A DNA stretch of 64,000 bases, from positions 2,542,001-2,606,000 of the forward strand of contig NZ_JACHDS010000001.1 in NCBI RefSeq assembly GCF_014201195.1. The letters are read 5' to 3'. The notes below the pieces were generated by a model, which was not told the DNA's origin, did not search any database, and saw only the letters and a list, made by a program, of their open reading frames with translations. Positions 44,403 through 52,126 of this stretch are shown here, piece after piece (the first letter of the stretch is position 1; every line of letters starts with the position of its first letter). This DNA is from Nocardiopsis mwathae. Its GTDB lineage: Bacteria; Actinomycetota; Actinomycetes; Streptosporangiales; Streptosporangiaceae. Position numbers and translations under genes: made by a program.

Positions 44403-46028
44403 TTGACACGCAGATCCGACGCGCGACGGCCGACCGCCGCCGCGACCCTTCTCGCCATCGTCGCGGCGGTGCTCGCCGCACCCGCACAGCCCGCGACGGC
44501 GCAGCCGGCGCCACCGCGGGCAGCGGGGATCGCATGGGCCCCCTGCCCCGACGAGGTGATCTCGACCGTCGCCGAGGACGAGCGCGACCTCTACAGTTGC
44601 GGAAGCTTCCCCGTGCCCCTCGACCACGCGCGGCCCGGCGGAGAGACGATCGTCATCAAGCTGGTGCGGCGCGCCGCGGCCGACCCGGACCGCAGGATCG
44701 GCCCGCTGTTCGCCGCCTTCGGCGGCCCCGGGCTGTCCGGTGCGTTCGTCTCCGTCAACGCCCCGCACCTGTTCCAGGACGACGTCCTCGACCGCTTCGA
44801 CGTCATCGGCCTGGTCCCCCGCGGCTCGCTCCTGCACTGCTTCGACTCCGGCGAACACGAGGCCGACGTCCGCGGCCGCATGGCGTCCGTCCCCGTGACC
44901 GGCGACGAGGTCTCCTCGGCCCTGGCCGCCCGAGCCGAGTACGCCGAAGCATGCGGGAACAACGGCGGCGAGCTGATCGAGCACCTCTCCACCGCCAACG
45001 CCGCCCGCGACCTCGACCTGCTCCGCGCGGCGCAGGGCGAGGAGCGGATCACGCTCCTGGCGATCTCCTACGGGACGCTGATCGGGGCGACCTACGTCAA
45101 CCTCTACCCGCAGCACGTGCGCGCCGCGGTCCTGGTCAGCCCGGTCGACGCTGAGCTGCGCACCACCCGGCCGCTCGCCTACGACCGGCAGCGCGCCCAG
45201 GGCACGGAGGACGCGCTGGACCGCCTGCTGCGGGAGTGCGCCGAGGCCGGGGAGGCGTGCTCCTTCGGCGAGGGCGACCCGCACGCGAAGTTCGACCGGG
45301 TCCGGGACCGACTGCGCGAAGGGCCGCTCGAACTCGGCGGTGGCGACGTGGCCACCCTGGAGTCGCTGACCGGGATGGCGACCTACATGGTGGTGCGCTT
45401 CTCCGGCATGGACCCCACGCCCATCGACACCTTCTTCGCGCACCTGCAGGCGATCTACGACGCGGTCGAGCGCGAGGGGGCGGGTGTCGATGCCGCCGCC
45501 CTGGAGGCGGCCCCGACGCCCTCTCCGGCCGTGTCCCCGGCCGGAGCCGCGGCGCGGACGGGAGGTGCGGGGGATGCCGCGGACTACGCCGACAACGCGG
45601 ACTCCTTCTACGGGACCAACTGCGCGGACCGCCCCTACCCCCGCACTCCCGGAGTCGTCCCCCGCCTCGCCGACCGGTGGGAGAAGGAGGCCCCGACCTT
45701 CGGGCGGGCGCAGGCGTTCGAGCAGCTGCCGGTGTGCGCGCTGTGGCCGGTCCGGCCCACGGACGCCTACCACGGGCCGTGGGACACCGAAACGGACGCC
45801 CCCGTCGTGGTCCTCGGCAACCACTTCGACGGGCCGACTCCGTTCACCTTCGCCGAGCGGATGGCCGACCGCCTCGGTGACGGCCGCCTGATCGGGGTAG
45901 CGGACTTCGGCCACCTCCCCCTGGGCACCAGCGAATGCGCGGACGACGCGGTGACCGCCTACCTGACCTCGCTGGAGGTCCCCGACGAAGAAGGGCTGAC
46001 CTGCGCCCCCGACGCGGGCCTCTGGTAG
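44403..46028 (+). CDS. Secreted tripeptidyl aminopeptidase-like alpha/beta hydrolase (S33)
   Basis: The 541-residue protein has a signal peptide ending near residue 34 (ATLLAIVAAVLAAPAQPATAQP). The alpha/beta-hydrolase core shows FGGPGLSG (oxyanion, about 106-113), LLAISYGTLIGATYV with nucleophile Ser222, VVLGNHFDGPTPF with the Asp and VADFGHLPLGTSEC with the His. It resembles streptomycete tripeptidyl aminopeptidases (SlpD/E-like). The usual DPRG segment reads GLVPRG (residues 136-141), an odd change. The start is TTG 44403 with GAGGA upstream. It probably removes peptides from secreted proteins. Confidence 0.85.
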   Translation: MTRRSDARRPTAAATLLAIVAAVLAAPAQPATAQPAPPRAAGIAWAPCPDEVISTVAEDERDLYSCGSFPVPLDHARPGGETIVIKLVRRAAADPDRRIGPLFAAFGGPGLSGAFVSVNAPHLFQDDVLDRFDVIGLVPRGSLLHCFDSGEHEADVRGRMASVPVTGDEVSSALAARAEYAEACGNNGGELIEHLSTANAARDLDLLRAAQGEERITLLAISYGTLIGATYVNLYPQHVRAAVLVSPVDAELRTTRPLAYDRQRAQGTEDALDRLLRECAEAGEACSFGEGDPHAKFDRVRDRLREGPLELGGGDVATLESLTGMATYMVVRFSGMDPTPIDTFFAHLQAIYDAVEREGAGVDAAALEAAPTPSPAVSPAGAAARTGGAGDAADYADNADSFYGTNCADRPYPRTPGVVPRLADRWEKEAPTFGRAQAFEQLPVCALWPVRPTDAYHGPWDTETDAPVVVLGNHFDGPTPFTFAERMADRLGDGRLIGVADFGHLPLGTSECADDAVTAYLTSLEVPDEEGLTCAPDAGLW

Positions 46029-46121
46029 CGCTCCGCCGTCCGGCGGGCGGCCGCGCACCCGCCGCTCGCTCCGGTCCGCCGTCCGGCGGCGGCCCGGACA
46101 GGGGGTGCGGTCGACGGGCGC

Positions 46122-46520
46122 TCAGATGAGCTGCCTTCTCGCCGCCCACACCACCGCTTCGATCGGGGTGTCGACACCCAGCTCGTCGCAGATGCCGCGC
46201 AGGCGCCGGCGCAGTCGCCGGGCGGTCAGTCCCAACCGCCGGGCGGCGACCTCCGTGGTCGCACCCGTGGCGATCTCGGCGAGCAGGGCGATCTCCTCGT
46301 CGGTGACCACGGGGGCCCCGGTCGGCGCCCCCTCCTTCTCCCGCCTGCCCGGACCGCCTCCGCCGCCGGTCGACCCACCGCCGCCTCCGTCCTCCTTGCG
46401 GGACGAGGACGGACGGACGGCGATCACGATCGCCGGCTGCTCGGAGTCGGACGGGGCGCGGCGGTAGGCGCCCGTGTCGCGGCCGAGCGCTTCGAGCAGC
46501 TGCTCTGCGAAGCTACCCAT
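46122..46520 (-). CDS. Small LuxR-type HTH protein
   Basis: The 132-residue protein has a flexible Gly/Arg-rich middle and a C-terminal helix-turn-helix (VVTDEEIALLAEIATGATTEVAARRLGLTARRLRRRLRGICDELGVDTPIEAVVWAARRQLI), like the LuxR-type domain of response regulators but with no receiver domain. ATG at 46520 overlaps the stop of the membrane gene upstream by eight bases, so they are translationally coupled. It may be a DNA-binding output protein for the membrane partner; ligand and target unknown. Confidence 0.75.
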   Translation of the reverse strand: MGSFAEQLLEALGRDTGAYRRAPSDSEQPAIVIAVRPSSSRKEDGGGGGSTGGGGGPGRREKEGAPTGAPVVTDEEIALLAEIATGATTEVAARRLGLTARRLRRRLRGICDELGVDTPIEAVVWAARRQLI

Positions 46521-46905
46521 CGGCTTCCCCTGTCGTCCTCCGGTCCGCGGCACTTCGAGCATCGCCGTCGGCCGCCTCCCGCGTCAAGCGCGCCGACCGG
46601 CTGAGCTGTTCGACGATGTAGGGCGCAGCCACCCCCACCGCGACGGCTCCGAACGCACCGCTCACCTGGTCCCCCAGTCCGGCGGCCGCGGCGAGCCCGG
46701 TGCCGATGCTCAGCCGGATGACAACCGACACCGGCCAGGGCCCGAACGACGGTTCCCCGGGGTAGCGCCACGGCCGGCAGCGCGTCCGCTGCACGGCGCC
46801 GTTGAACTGGAGGCCTTCGATGGCGAACGCCCCGAACAGGCCCCACAGGGCGAAGGACAGCGTGGTCACCGGCGGCACCACGGCCCCGGCTTCGACGGCC
46901 GCCAC
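46513..46905 (-). CDS. Small membrane protein coupled to LuxR-type gene
   Basis: About 130 residues with a hydrophobic segment TLSFALWGLFGAFAIEGL, another SVVIRLSIGTGLAAAAGL and GAFGAVAVGVAAPYIVEQL, so two or three membrane spans, then an Arg/Asp-rich tail. I chose GTG at 46905; it lacks a good ribosome site and the true start may be elsewhere in an open frame that extends to 47157. No family is recognised. Coupling with the HTH gene suggests a sensor-regulator pair. Confidence 0.55.
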   Translation of the reverse strand: MAAVEAGAVVPPVTTLSFALWGLFGAFAIEGLQFNGAVQRTRCRPWRYPGEPSFGPWPVSVVIRLSIGTGLAAAAGLGDQVSGAFGAVAVGVAAPYIVEQLSRSARLTREAADGDARSAADRRTTGEADG

Positions 46906-47112
46906 CGAGGGGTGGAATGCAGTCCCGTACGAATGCCGCGGCTCCGCTCCTGCTCGACTGCCGATCCCGTCCCGCACCGCGGGGGCACGGGGTCGTGCCG
47001 CATCCGCGGCGGCCGCGCCGACCGTGCGGCCGTCCCGGCACCCTGCCCGCTGTGTACCTCCCCCACGCGGCCTTCCCACCCGGTGTCCGGCGACAGCGCC
47101 GCGCACGGAGAA

Positions 47113-47144
47113 GGGGGCTCGGGGAGCAGGCTCCCCGAGCCCCC
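47113..47144 (-). terminator. Perfect hairpin after rtcB fragment
   Basis: GGGGGCTCGGGGAG (47113-47126) pairs with 47131-47144 around a four-base loop, 55 bases past the stop of the rtcB fragment. Confidence 0.7.
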
Positions 47145-47199
47145 GCGCGGGCCTCACCTTCGGCGCCGCGGTCTCGGTGGCGGGCGCCGCCGCGGACGG

Positions 47200-47503
47200 C
47201 TACCCCTTGACGCAGATGACCTGGCGCAGGTGGGCGACGACCTCCACGAGGTCGGTCTGGGCCTCGATCACCTCGGACAGGTCCTTGTACGCCGCGGGGA
47301 TCTCGTCGATGACGCCGGCGTCCTTGCGGCACTCCACGCCCCGGGTCTGCTCGACCAGGTCGTCGCGGGTAAAGGTCTTCTTGGCCCTGGTCCGGCTCAT
47401 CCTGCGGCCCGCGCCGTGCGACGCCGAGTTGAACGAGGCCGGGTTGCCCAGCCCGCGCACGATGTAGGTGCCGGTCGCCATGCTGCCGGGGATGAGTTTT
47501 TAG
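47200..47503 (-). pseudogene. rtcB: RtcB 3' fragment (truncated RNA ligase gene)
   Basis: Reverse strand: the reading frame from KLIPGSMATGTYIVRGLGNPASFN to the stop matches only the last 100 residues of RtcB, starting at the conserved PGSM segment. A TAA lies just ahead of KLIPGSM, and no ligase N-terminal part follows, so the gene lost about three quarters. The breakpoint is near 47500. The central 159 bases (47315-47473) differ at only one or two sites from the full rtcB on the other strand (50098-50256), while the flanks of that block diverge strongly. Confidence 0.85.
47315..47473 (-). repeat. Inverted near-identical block, left copy
   Basis: This block pairs with 50098-50256 in inverted orientation, with about one mismatch in 159 bases by eye. 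It lies inside the rtcB fragment. Confidence 0.85.
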
Positions 47504-47678
47504 GGGTACACATGTTCTTCGAGCTTGCCCCGGGACGTCCAATCCGCAATCCAGCTGGGCTGAACACCGTCATCGTAGCCTCGGACCGGCCTGCCTAACC
47601 TGTCCTCTGCTTGGAGCCACCGACTAGTGGACGACCCCCGGTCCCGGAAGACGGTGCCGCCCTCAAGAAGGACGGACC

Positions 47679-49076
47679 GTGGCAACCAACTTCGCGAGCG
47701 CCCACGCAGCGACCGCCCCCCTCCCTCACGTCATCGACCCCGGCTTAGCCACCGCAATCGTTGCGGCGGCCTTCGCTGCTATAGCGGCCTGGGCCACATA
47801 CCTGTGGCGAACCCGAGCAGCCCGCACGTCCACACGCAACACCGTTGCTGCCTGGTGTAAGCGAGTAGCGCCTCGCAGAGAGCCCAAGAACCCGCAACTC
47901 CTCGCTGAGGAACTAGCAACGTCCCGCAAGCTGGAACAAACCCGGCGAAACCACGACGTGCAAAGCCGACGCGCTGCCGCAGATCACAGGCTCGCTCTCG
48001 ACACCATCGACGAGGACATTGCCGATGCCCGCGAGCAGCGGTCACTCTCCGCCCTCTACCGCACCGCATCCGTTTCGGGGGCGCGGGCGCGAATGAGGGC
48101 GCAGATCAACGAGTCAGCTGAAGCCCGCGGGCTGCGGGTCGCGGCCGTTCGCCGCTGGACACTTCGTGTCGGAATTGTGATCACGTGTGCCTTTGGTGTG
48201 TGGTCGACCTCCGGGGTGCACAGCGGCGTCACAGCCCTCTTGGCGTTGGAGGGCGGATCCGTCGGTTGGTGGGCCGCTTGGCTGGTAGAGCCTGCGCTCA
48301 CAGCTGTGGTCGCGTTGATCATTGTGGTGCGCTCGGTGCTTCGCGCCTCGGGCGGGGACACCGACACGCGGGCTACCCGAATCATGTGGGGTGCTCTATC
48401 GCTCAGCGTCGTGTTGAACGCCGCTGGGGATTGGCCCACCGAGTTCAGTGCGGCCACCGTGGGCGCTCTGGTAGCGCATTCCGTAGGGCCGGTCGGGGCG
48501 GCGGGCACAGCTCACCTGATCAGCATCATTGACGACTACGTGGCGTGCGCTCGCCCGTGGGACGACGCGCCGAGCGTTGAGCAGATCGAGCTGGGCTGCC
48601 CTGTGCAAAGCAAGGATGTGCCTCCCGCTGACGCGGAGAACTCCTCACGGGCCGGCGTGCTCGCCACAGAAGTACCGGTCGGAGATCTCCCCGGTTGGGA
48701 ACCATGGGATGGCCCCGACCCGGAAGGCGACGCGTTCTGGGAGGCCATCACAGAACCCGCGCCGCAGAGGCCTTCCGAAGGCTCTGGTGCACCGGTCCGC
48801 TCGTCCTTCCCCCAGCCGCATGACCCGTTTCTGGACGCAGTGGACGAGTGCCGGTTCGCGATCGTCACGACAGGGCGGCCGATCTCAGAGCGGAAGCTGG
48901 CCGACAAGTACCGCAAGCCAGATGGGGCTCCGATGGGGCGACGATGGGCCCGACGAGTCCGAGCAAGAGCTGCGGTGGAGGCTACGGAACTATGCGGGGG
49001 AAGCCGCCTCCCCGGCGACGTAAAGGATTCAACATGCCTGCCGAAGGCTGAACACGCCGCCGCAGACCGGGCATAA
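47679..49076 (+). CDS. Spd/DUF2637-like plasmid-transfer protein
   Basis: A 465-residue protein with a short N-terminal helix, a basic hydrophilic region, and four membrane helices near residues 155-280 (VGIVITCAFGVWSTSGV, ALLALEGGSVGWWAAWLVEPALTAVVALIIVV, ALSLSVVLNAAGD, VGALVAHSVGPVGAAGTAHLI). This resembles DUF2637/Spd proteins of actinomycete plasmids and integrative elements, which help spread of DNA within mycelium. The C-terminal region (FAIVTTGRPISERKLADKYRK) may be a winged helix. GTG 47679 has AAGGACG upstream. No integrase, replication or FtsK-like transfer gene is next to it, so it is probably a remnant. Confidence 0.65.
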   Translation: MATNFASAHAATAPLPHVIDPGLATAIVAAAFAAIAAWATYLWRTRAARTSTRNTVAAWCKRVAPRREPKNPQLLAEELATSRKLEQTRRNHDVQSRRAAADHRLALDTIDEDIADAREQRSLSALYRTASVSGARARMRAQINESAEARGLRVAAVRRWTLRVGIVITCAFGVWSTSGVHSGVTALLALEGGSVGWWAAWLVEPALTAVVALIIVVRSVLRASGGDTDTRATRIMWGALSLSVVLNAAGDWPTEFSAATVGALVAHSVGPVGAAGTAHLISIIDDYVACARPWDDAPSVEQIELGCPVQSKDVPPADAENSSRAGVLATEVPVGDLPGWEPWDGPDPEGDAFWEAITEPAPQRPSEGSGAPVRSSFPQPHDPFLDAVDECRFAIVTTGRPISERKLADKYRKPDGAPMGRRWARRVRARAAVEATELCGGSRLPGDVKDSTCLPKAEHAAADRA

Positions 49077-49183
49077 CGGGAGAAAACAGGTTGCTGTTCC
49101 GTCGCGCTTCTGGCTTCATGCAGGGGCGCGGGAGTTGGGCCGCCGCGCGACCGTCGACCCCGTTGTGAAAGGGAGGTGGCCCC

Positions 49184-50371
49184 ATGCCGTACACCGAAGC
49201 TCCGGGTGCGCGTGTTCCGATCCGGATGTGGGCCGACCCACGGACGGTCGAGGACGCGGCCATGGACCAGCTCCGCAACGTCACGCGGCTGCCCTGGGTG
49301 CACGGGCTGGCCGTGATGCCCGACGTGCACTACGGGAAGGGCGCCACCGTCGGCTCGGTCATCGCCATGCGCGACGCGGTGTCCCCGGCCGCCGTCGGCG
49401 TCGACATCGGCTGCGGCATGACCGCCGTCCGGACGTCGCTGACCGCCGACGAGCTCCCCGACGACCTCCGCCGCCTCCGCTCGGAGCTGGAGAAGGCCGT
49501 CCCGGTCGGCTTCCAGATGCACAAGTCCCCGGTCGACCCGCGCCGCATCCACGGGCTCAAGACCGGCGACTGGGCGAAGTTCTGGGACCGCTTCGACCGG
49601 CTGGCCCCCGCGGTGCAGGACCGGCGCCGGCGCGCCGAGCACCAGCTGGGCACGCTCGGCGGCGGCAACCACTTCCTCGAGGTCTGCCTGGACGACGAGG
49701 GAGTGGTGTGGATCGTCCTGCACTCCGGCTCCCGCAACATCGGCAAGGAGCTGGCCGAGCACCACATCGAGCGGGCACGGAAGCTGCCGCACAACCAGGA
49801 CCTGCCCGACCGCGACCTCGCGGTGTTCGTCTCCGGTACCCCGGAGATGGACGCCTACCGGCGCGACCTGTTCTGGGCACAGGACTATGCGCGCCGCAAC
49901 CGCGACGTGATGATGGGCCTGGCCTGCGACGTCATGCGCAAGGCGTTCCCGCGGGTGCGCTTCGGGCAGTGGATCTCCTGCCACCACAACTACGTGGCCG
50001 AGGAGAGCTACGACGGCGTCGACGTGCTGGTCACCCGCAAGGGCGCGATCCGCGCCGGACAGGGGGACGTCGGGATTGTTCCTGGAAGTATGGCGAGCGG
50101 CACCTACATCGTGCGCGGGCTGGGCAACCCGGCGTCGTTCAACTCGGCGTCGCACGGCGCGGGCCGCAGGATGAGCCGGACCAGGGCCAAGAAGACCTTT
50201 ACCCGCGACGACCTGGTCGAGCAGACCCGGGGCGTGGAGTGCCGCAAGGACGCCGGTGTCATCGATGAGATCCCCGCGGCGTACAAGGACCTGTCCGAGG
50301 TGATGGCGGCGCAGACGGATCTGGTTGAGGTGGTGGCCCACTTGCGTCAGGTCATCTGTGTCAAGGGGTGA
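49184..50371 (+). CDS. rtcB: RtcB RNA-splicing ligase
   Basis: The 395-residue protein is a complete RtcB. It has MPDVHYGKGATVGSVI, AVGVDIGCGMTAVRT (metal site with Asp and Cys), LGTLGGGNHFLEV, WIVLHSGSRNIG, ISCHHNYVAEE and the GMP-accepting His in SASHGAGRRMSR. It joins RNA 2',3'-cyclic phosphate and 5'-OH ends with GTP and Mn2+. ATG at 49184 has GGGAGGTGG. Codon usage changes after about 50257: synonymous sites move from C to T or G, and this is exactly where identity to the inverted fragment at 47200-47503 drops. Confidence 0.95.
   Translation: MPYTEAPGARVPIRMWADPRTVEDAAMDQLRNVTRLPWVHGLAVMPDVHYGKGATVGSVIAMRDAVSPAAVGVDIGCGMTAVRTSLTADELPDDLRRLRSELEKAVPVGFQMHKSPVDPRRIHGLKTGDWAKFWDRFDRLAPAVQDRRRRAEHQLGTLGGGNHFLEVCLDDEGVVWIVLHSGSRNIGKELAEHHIERARKLPHNQDLPDRDLAVFVSGTPEMDAYRRDLFWAQDYARRNRDVMMGLACDVMRKAFPRVRFGQWISCHHNYVAEESYDGVDVLVTRKGAIRAGQGDVGIVPGSMASGTYIVRGLGNPASFNSASHGAGRRMSRTRAKKTFTRDDLVEQTRGVECRKDAGVIDEIPAAYKDLSEVMAAQTDLVEVVAHLRQVICVKG
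50098..50256 (+). repeat. Inverted near-identical block, right copy
   Basis: Counterpart of 47315-47473. Outside this block the two rtcB copies are much less alike: about 16 mismatches in the 115 bases that follow. Confidence 0.85.
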
Positions 50372-50581
50372 TGTTGTAGCTGGGCGGTCTGGTGTCGCTG
50401 GGTCGCTTGATGGCTGCGCCATCGCTTGGCTGGGTTCGTCCCGGTCTTGGGGTGGTGCAGCTTGTGGTTGCGGCGGGGCGGGCGTTGGCGGTGTTGGGGG
50501 GTGTTTTCAGTTGTGCGCTGGGGGTGGCCGGTTTTGGCCGGTTTCGCTGACACTGCGGTATCGGCCGGTTACCGTCGCCCT
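50372..50581. other. G+T-skewed gap after rtcB
   Basis: About 210 bases, strongly rich in G and T on the + strand with many GGTG, TTGGGG and GGGGGG runs (50390-50560). The GGCCGGTTT motif occurs more than once near 50530-50570. No gene is supported; a reverse-strand ORF in this gap is low-complexity. The end must contain the promoter of the methyltransferase gene at 50582. Confidence 0.5.
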
Positions 50582-51706
50582 ATGAGTGATGATCCCCCCG
50601 GCCCGGACGACCTCGCCGCGCTCGCCAGGCCCGCGTGGGCGGACACGTTCCGAACAGTGCCGCGCGAGCACTTCATCCCCGATGCCGCCCACGCCTCCTA
50701 CATGGGAGACGAACCCAGCCACTGGATCGACTGTCACACCGGCCCTAAGACGTGGAAGAAAGCCGTCTACTCCGACACCACCATCCTCACCCAGGTCGAC
50801 GACGGACAGGCTCCCCTCACCGAGGAGAGTGCGACGACGAGCATCAACCCGTCGTCGTCCAATACCGCCCCCAGCTTGGTCGCCCAGTTCCTCGAACTGC
50901 TCGACCCCTACCCGGGCGACCGGGTCCTGGAAATCGGGACCGGGACCGGGTGGACCGCCGCACTCCTGTCGGCGCGCCAAGGCGCGGAGAACGTGTACTC
51001 GGTCGAGGTGGACGAACATGTCGCCGAGCAGGCCGCCGCGAACGTGAAGCGCGCCGGATACGCTCCGCACCTGAGGGTCGGGGACGGGGCGCAGGGGTGG
51101 CCCGAGGAGGCGCCCTTCGACCGGGTGCACGTCACCTGCGGTGTGCGGGAGATCCCGTATGCGTGGGTGGAGCAGACCCGCCCCGGCGGCGTGATCGTCG
51201 CGCCGTGGACCCCTGTCCAGGCGGTGGGGCACAAGCTGGTGCTGACGGCCGCCGGTGATGTGGCTGTCGGCCGGCCTCGGGGTCGGGCGGGGTTCATGAT
51301 GATGCGCTCGCAGCGGGCCGGGTACCCCACGCCCGTCGGGGAACGGCGGGAGTCCGTGGCGACGGTCGATCCGATGCGGATCAGCCGGGCCGGTCCCGGG
51401 TTGGAGATGGCGGTGGCGGCGTTCATGCCGGGTGTGGCTGTGAACGGGCTGGGGAGCGGTGATGACCGCGTCGGCCTGCGGCACCCCGCCACCGGTTCCT
51501 ACGCGCTGGCGGTTCGCTCCGACTGCGGTGTGAAGGCGAGGGTCGGTGAGCACGGCCCGCGTTCGCTGTGGCCGGAGTTCGAGAACGCCTATCTGGAGTG
51601 GCTGAGTTGGGGCTCCCCGGGCCTCGACCGGTTCGGCGTTGCTGTGACGTCGGAGGGACAGTCCATCTGGCTGGACCATCCGGACAACCCGATCGGGAAG
51701 GTGTGA
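50582..51706 (+). CDS. PCMT-like protein methyltransferase
   Basis: A 374-residue SAM-dependent methyltransferase of the protein-L-isoaspartate O-methyltransferase type: DPYPGDRVLEIGTGTGWTAALLSA near residues 118-141 is motif I, and THVTCGVREIPYAWVEQTRPGG-like RVHVTCGVREIPYAWVEQ is the post-I region. The N-terminal part TFRTVPREHFIPDAA is typical. C-terminal 150 residues are an extra domain. Actinobacterial members of this type often sit with ATP-grasp RiPP genes, but none is here. It may repair isoaspartate or modify a peptide. ATG 50582 is clear. Confidence 0.82.
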   Translation: MSDDPPGPDDLAALARPAWADTFRTVPREHFIPDAAHASYMGDEPSHWIDCHTGPKTWKKAVYSDTTILTQVDDGQAPLTEESATTSINPSSSNTAPSLVAQFLELLDPYPGDRVLEIGTGTGWTAALLSARQGAENVYSVEVDEHVAEQAAANVKRAGYAPHLRVGDGAQGWPEEAPFDRVHVTCGVREIPYAWVEQTRPGGVIVAPWTPVQAVGHKLVLTAAGDVAVGRPRGRAGFMMMRSQRAGYPTPVGERRESVATVDPMRISRAGPGLEMAVAAFMPGVAVNGLGSGDDRVGLRHPATGSYALAVRSDCGVKARVGEHGPRSLWPEFENAYLEWLSWGSPGLDRFGVAVTSEGQSIWLDHPDNPIGKV

Positions 51707-51711
51707 CCAGC

Positions 51712-51834
51712 ATGGGCAAGCACGGCGGAGTTGACTGCTCGATGTGCAACGGGACGGGCAAGGTGACCGTCAGCCGGGACGGAACGCAGGAGGAGCGGCC
51801 GTGTTCGGGGTGCAGGGGTACCGGCAAGGTGTAG
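51712..51834 (+). CDS. 40-residue zinc-knuckle peptide
   Basis: A tiny gene five bases after the methyltransferase stop encodes 40 residues with two CxxCxGxG knuckles, CSMCNGTGKV and CSGCRGTGKV, as in DnaJ zinc fingers. The four Cys could bind one zinc. Such stand-alone DnaJ-type peptides occur in actinobacteria without known role. The tight spacing suggests cotranscription with the methyltransferase. A shared terminator lies 49 bases downstream. Confidence 0.75.
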   Translation: MGKHGGVDCSMCNGTGKVTVSRDGTQEERPCSGCRGTGKV

Positions 51835-51882
51835 CAGTTCCGGATGTCTCCCCCGGCGGGTAGCGTGACGATGTCGCGACAT

Positions 51883-51927
51883 AGAAGGGGCTCCACGCCA
51901 GTTGCGCGGGCGTGGAGCCCCCTTCTT
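51883..51927. terminator. Bidirectional terminator
   Basis: AGAAGGGGCTCCACGCC (51883-51899) pairs with GGCGTGGAGCCCCCTTCT (51909-51926) with one bulged C; A and T residues flank both sides. It ends the zinc-knuckle gene (+) and the DUF397 gene (-). Confidence 0.8.
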
Positions 51928-51943
51928 GCGATCTCAGACGCCG

Positions 51944-52126
51944 CTACAGCTTCTCCTCGCGCACAGCCGCCAGAAACACGGACTGCTCACGCGCACCGAA
52001 GCTCAAGAAGCCAAGGCCAGGGTGCTGAGAGTCCCGCAGGTCAGCCCCGTGCTCATGCTCCCGCGTCTCGACGCAGTTGGTGCCGCCTGAGCTGTATGTG
52101 GACTTATGCCACATGCTGTTCATCAT
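51944..52126 (-). CDS. DUF397 small protein
   Basis: The 60-residue protein MMNSMWHKSTYSSGGTNCVE followed by ADLRDSQHPGLGFLSFGAREQSVFLAAV matches the DUF397 family: WxKSxYS, CVE and LRDSKxP are its marks. DUF397 genes commonly follow XRE/DUF5753 regulators in streptomycete-type genomes, and some pairs act like toxin-antitoxin or developmental switches. Here the ATG lies 23 bases within the end of the upstream XRE gene, so they are coupled. Confidence 0.9.
   Translation of the reverse strand: MMNSMWHKSTYSSGGTNCVETREHEHGADLRDSQHPGLGFLSFGAREQSVFLAAVREEKL

Noticed and set aside
47504-47678. tRNA-type attachment site at the island edge
   Set aside because: No cloverleaf or tRNA 3' end could be folded by eye in this gap; the break lies within rtcB instead.
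50347-50553. Reverse-strand 68-codon ORF in the G+T-rich gap
   Set aside because: Its His/Pro/Gln/Thr-rich product only reflects base composition; no ribosome site.
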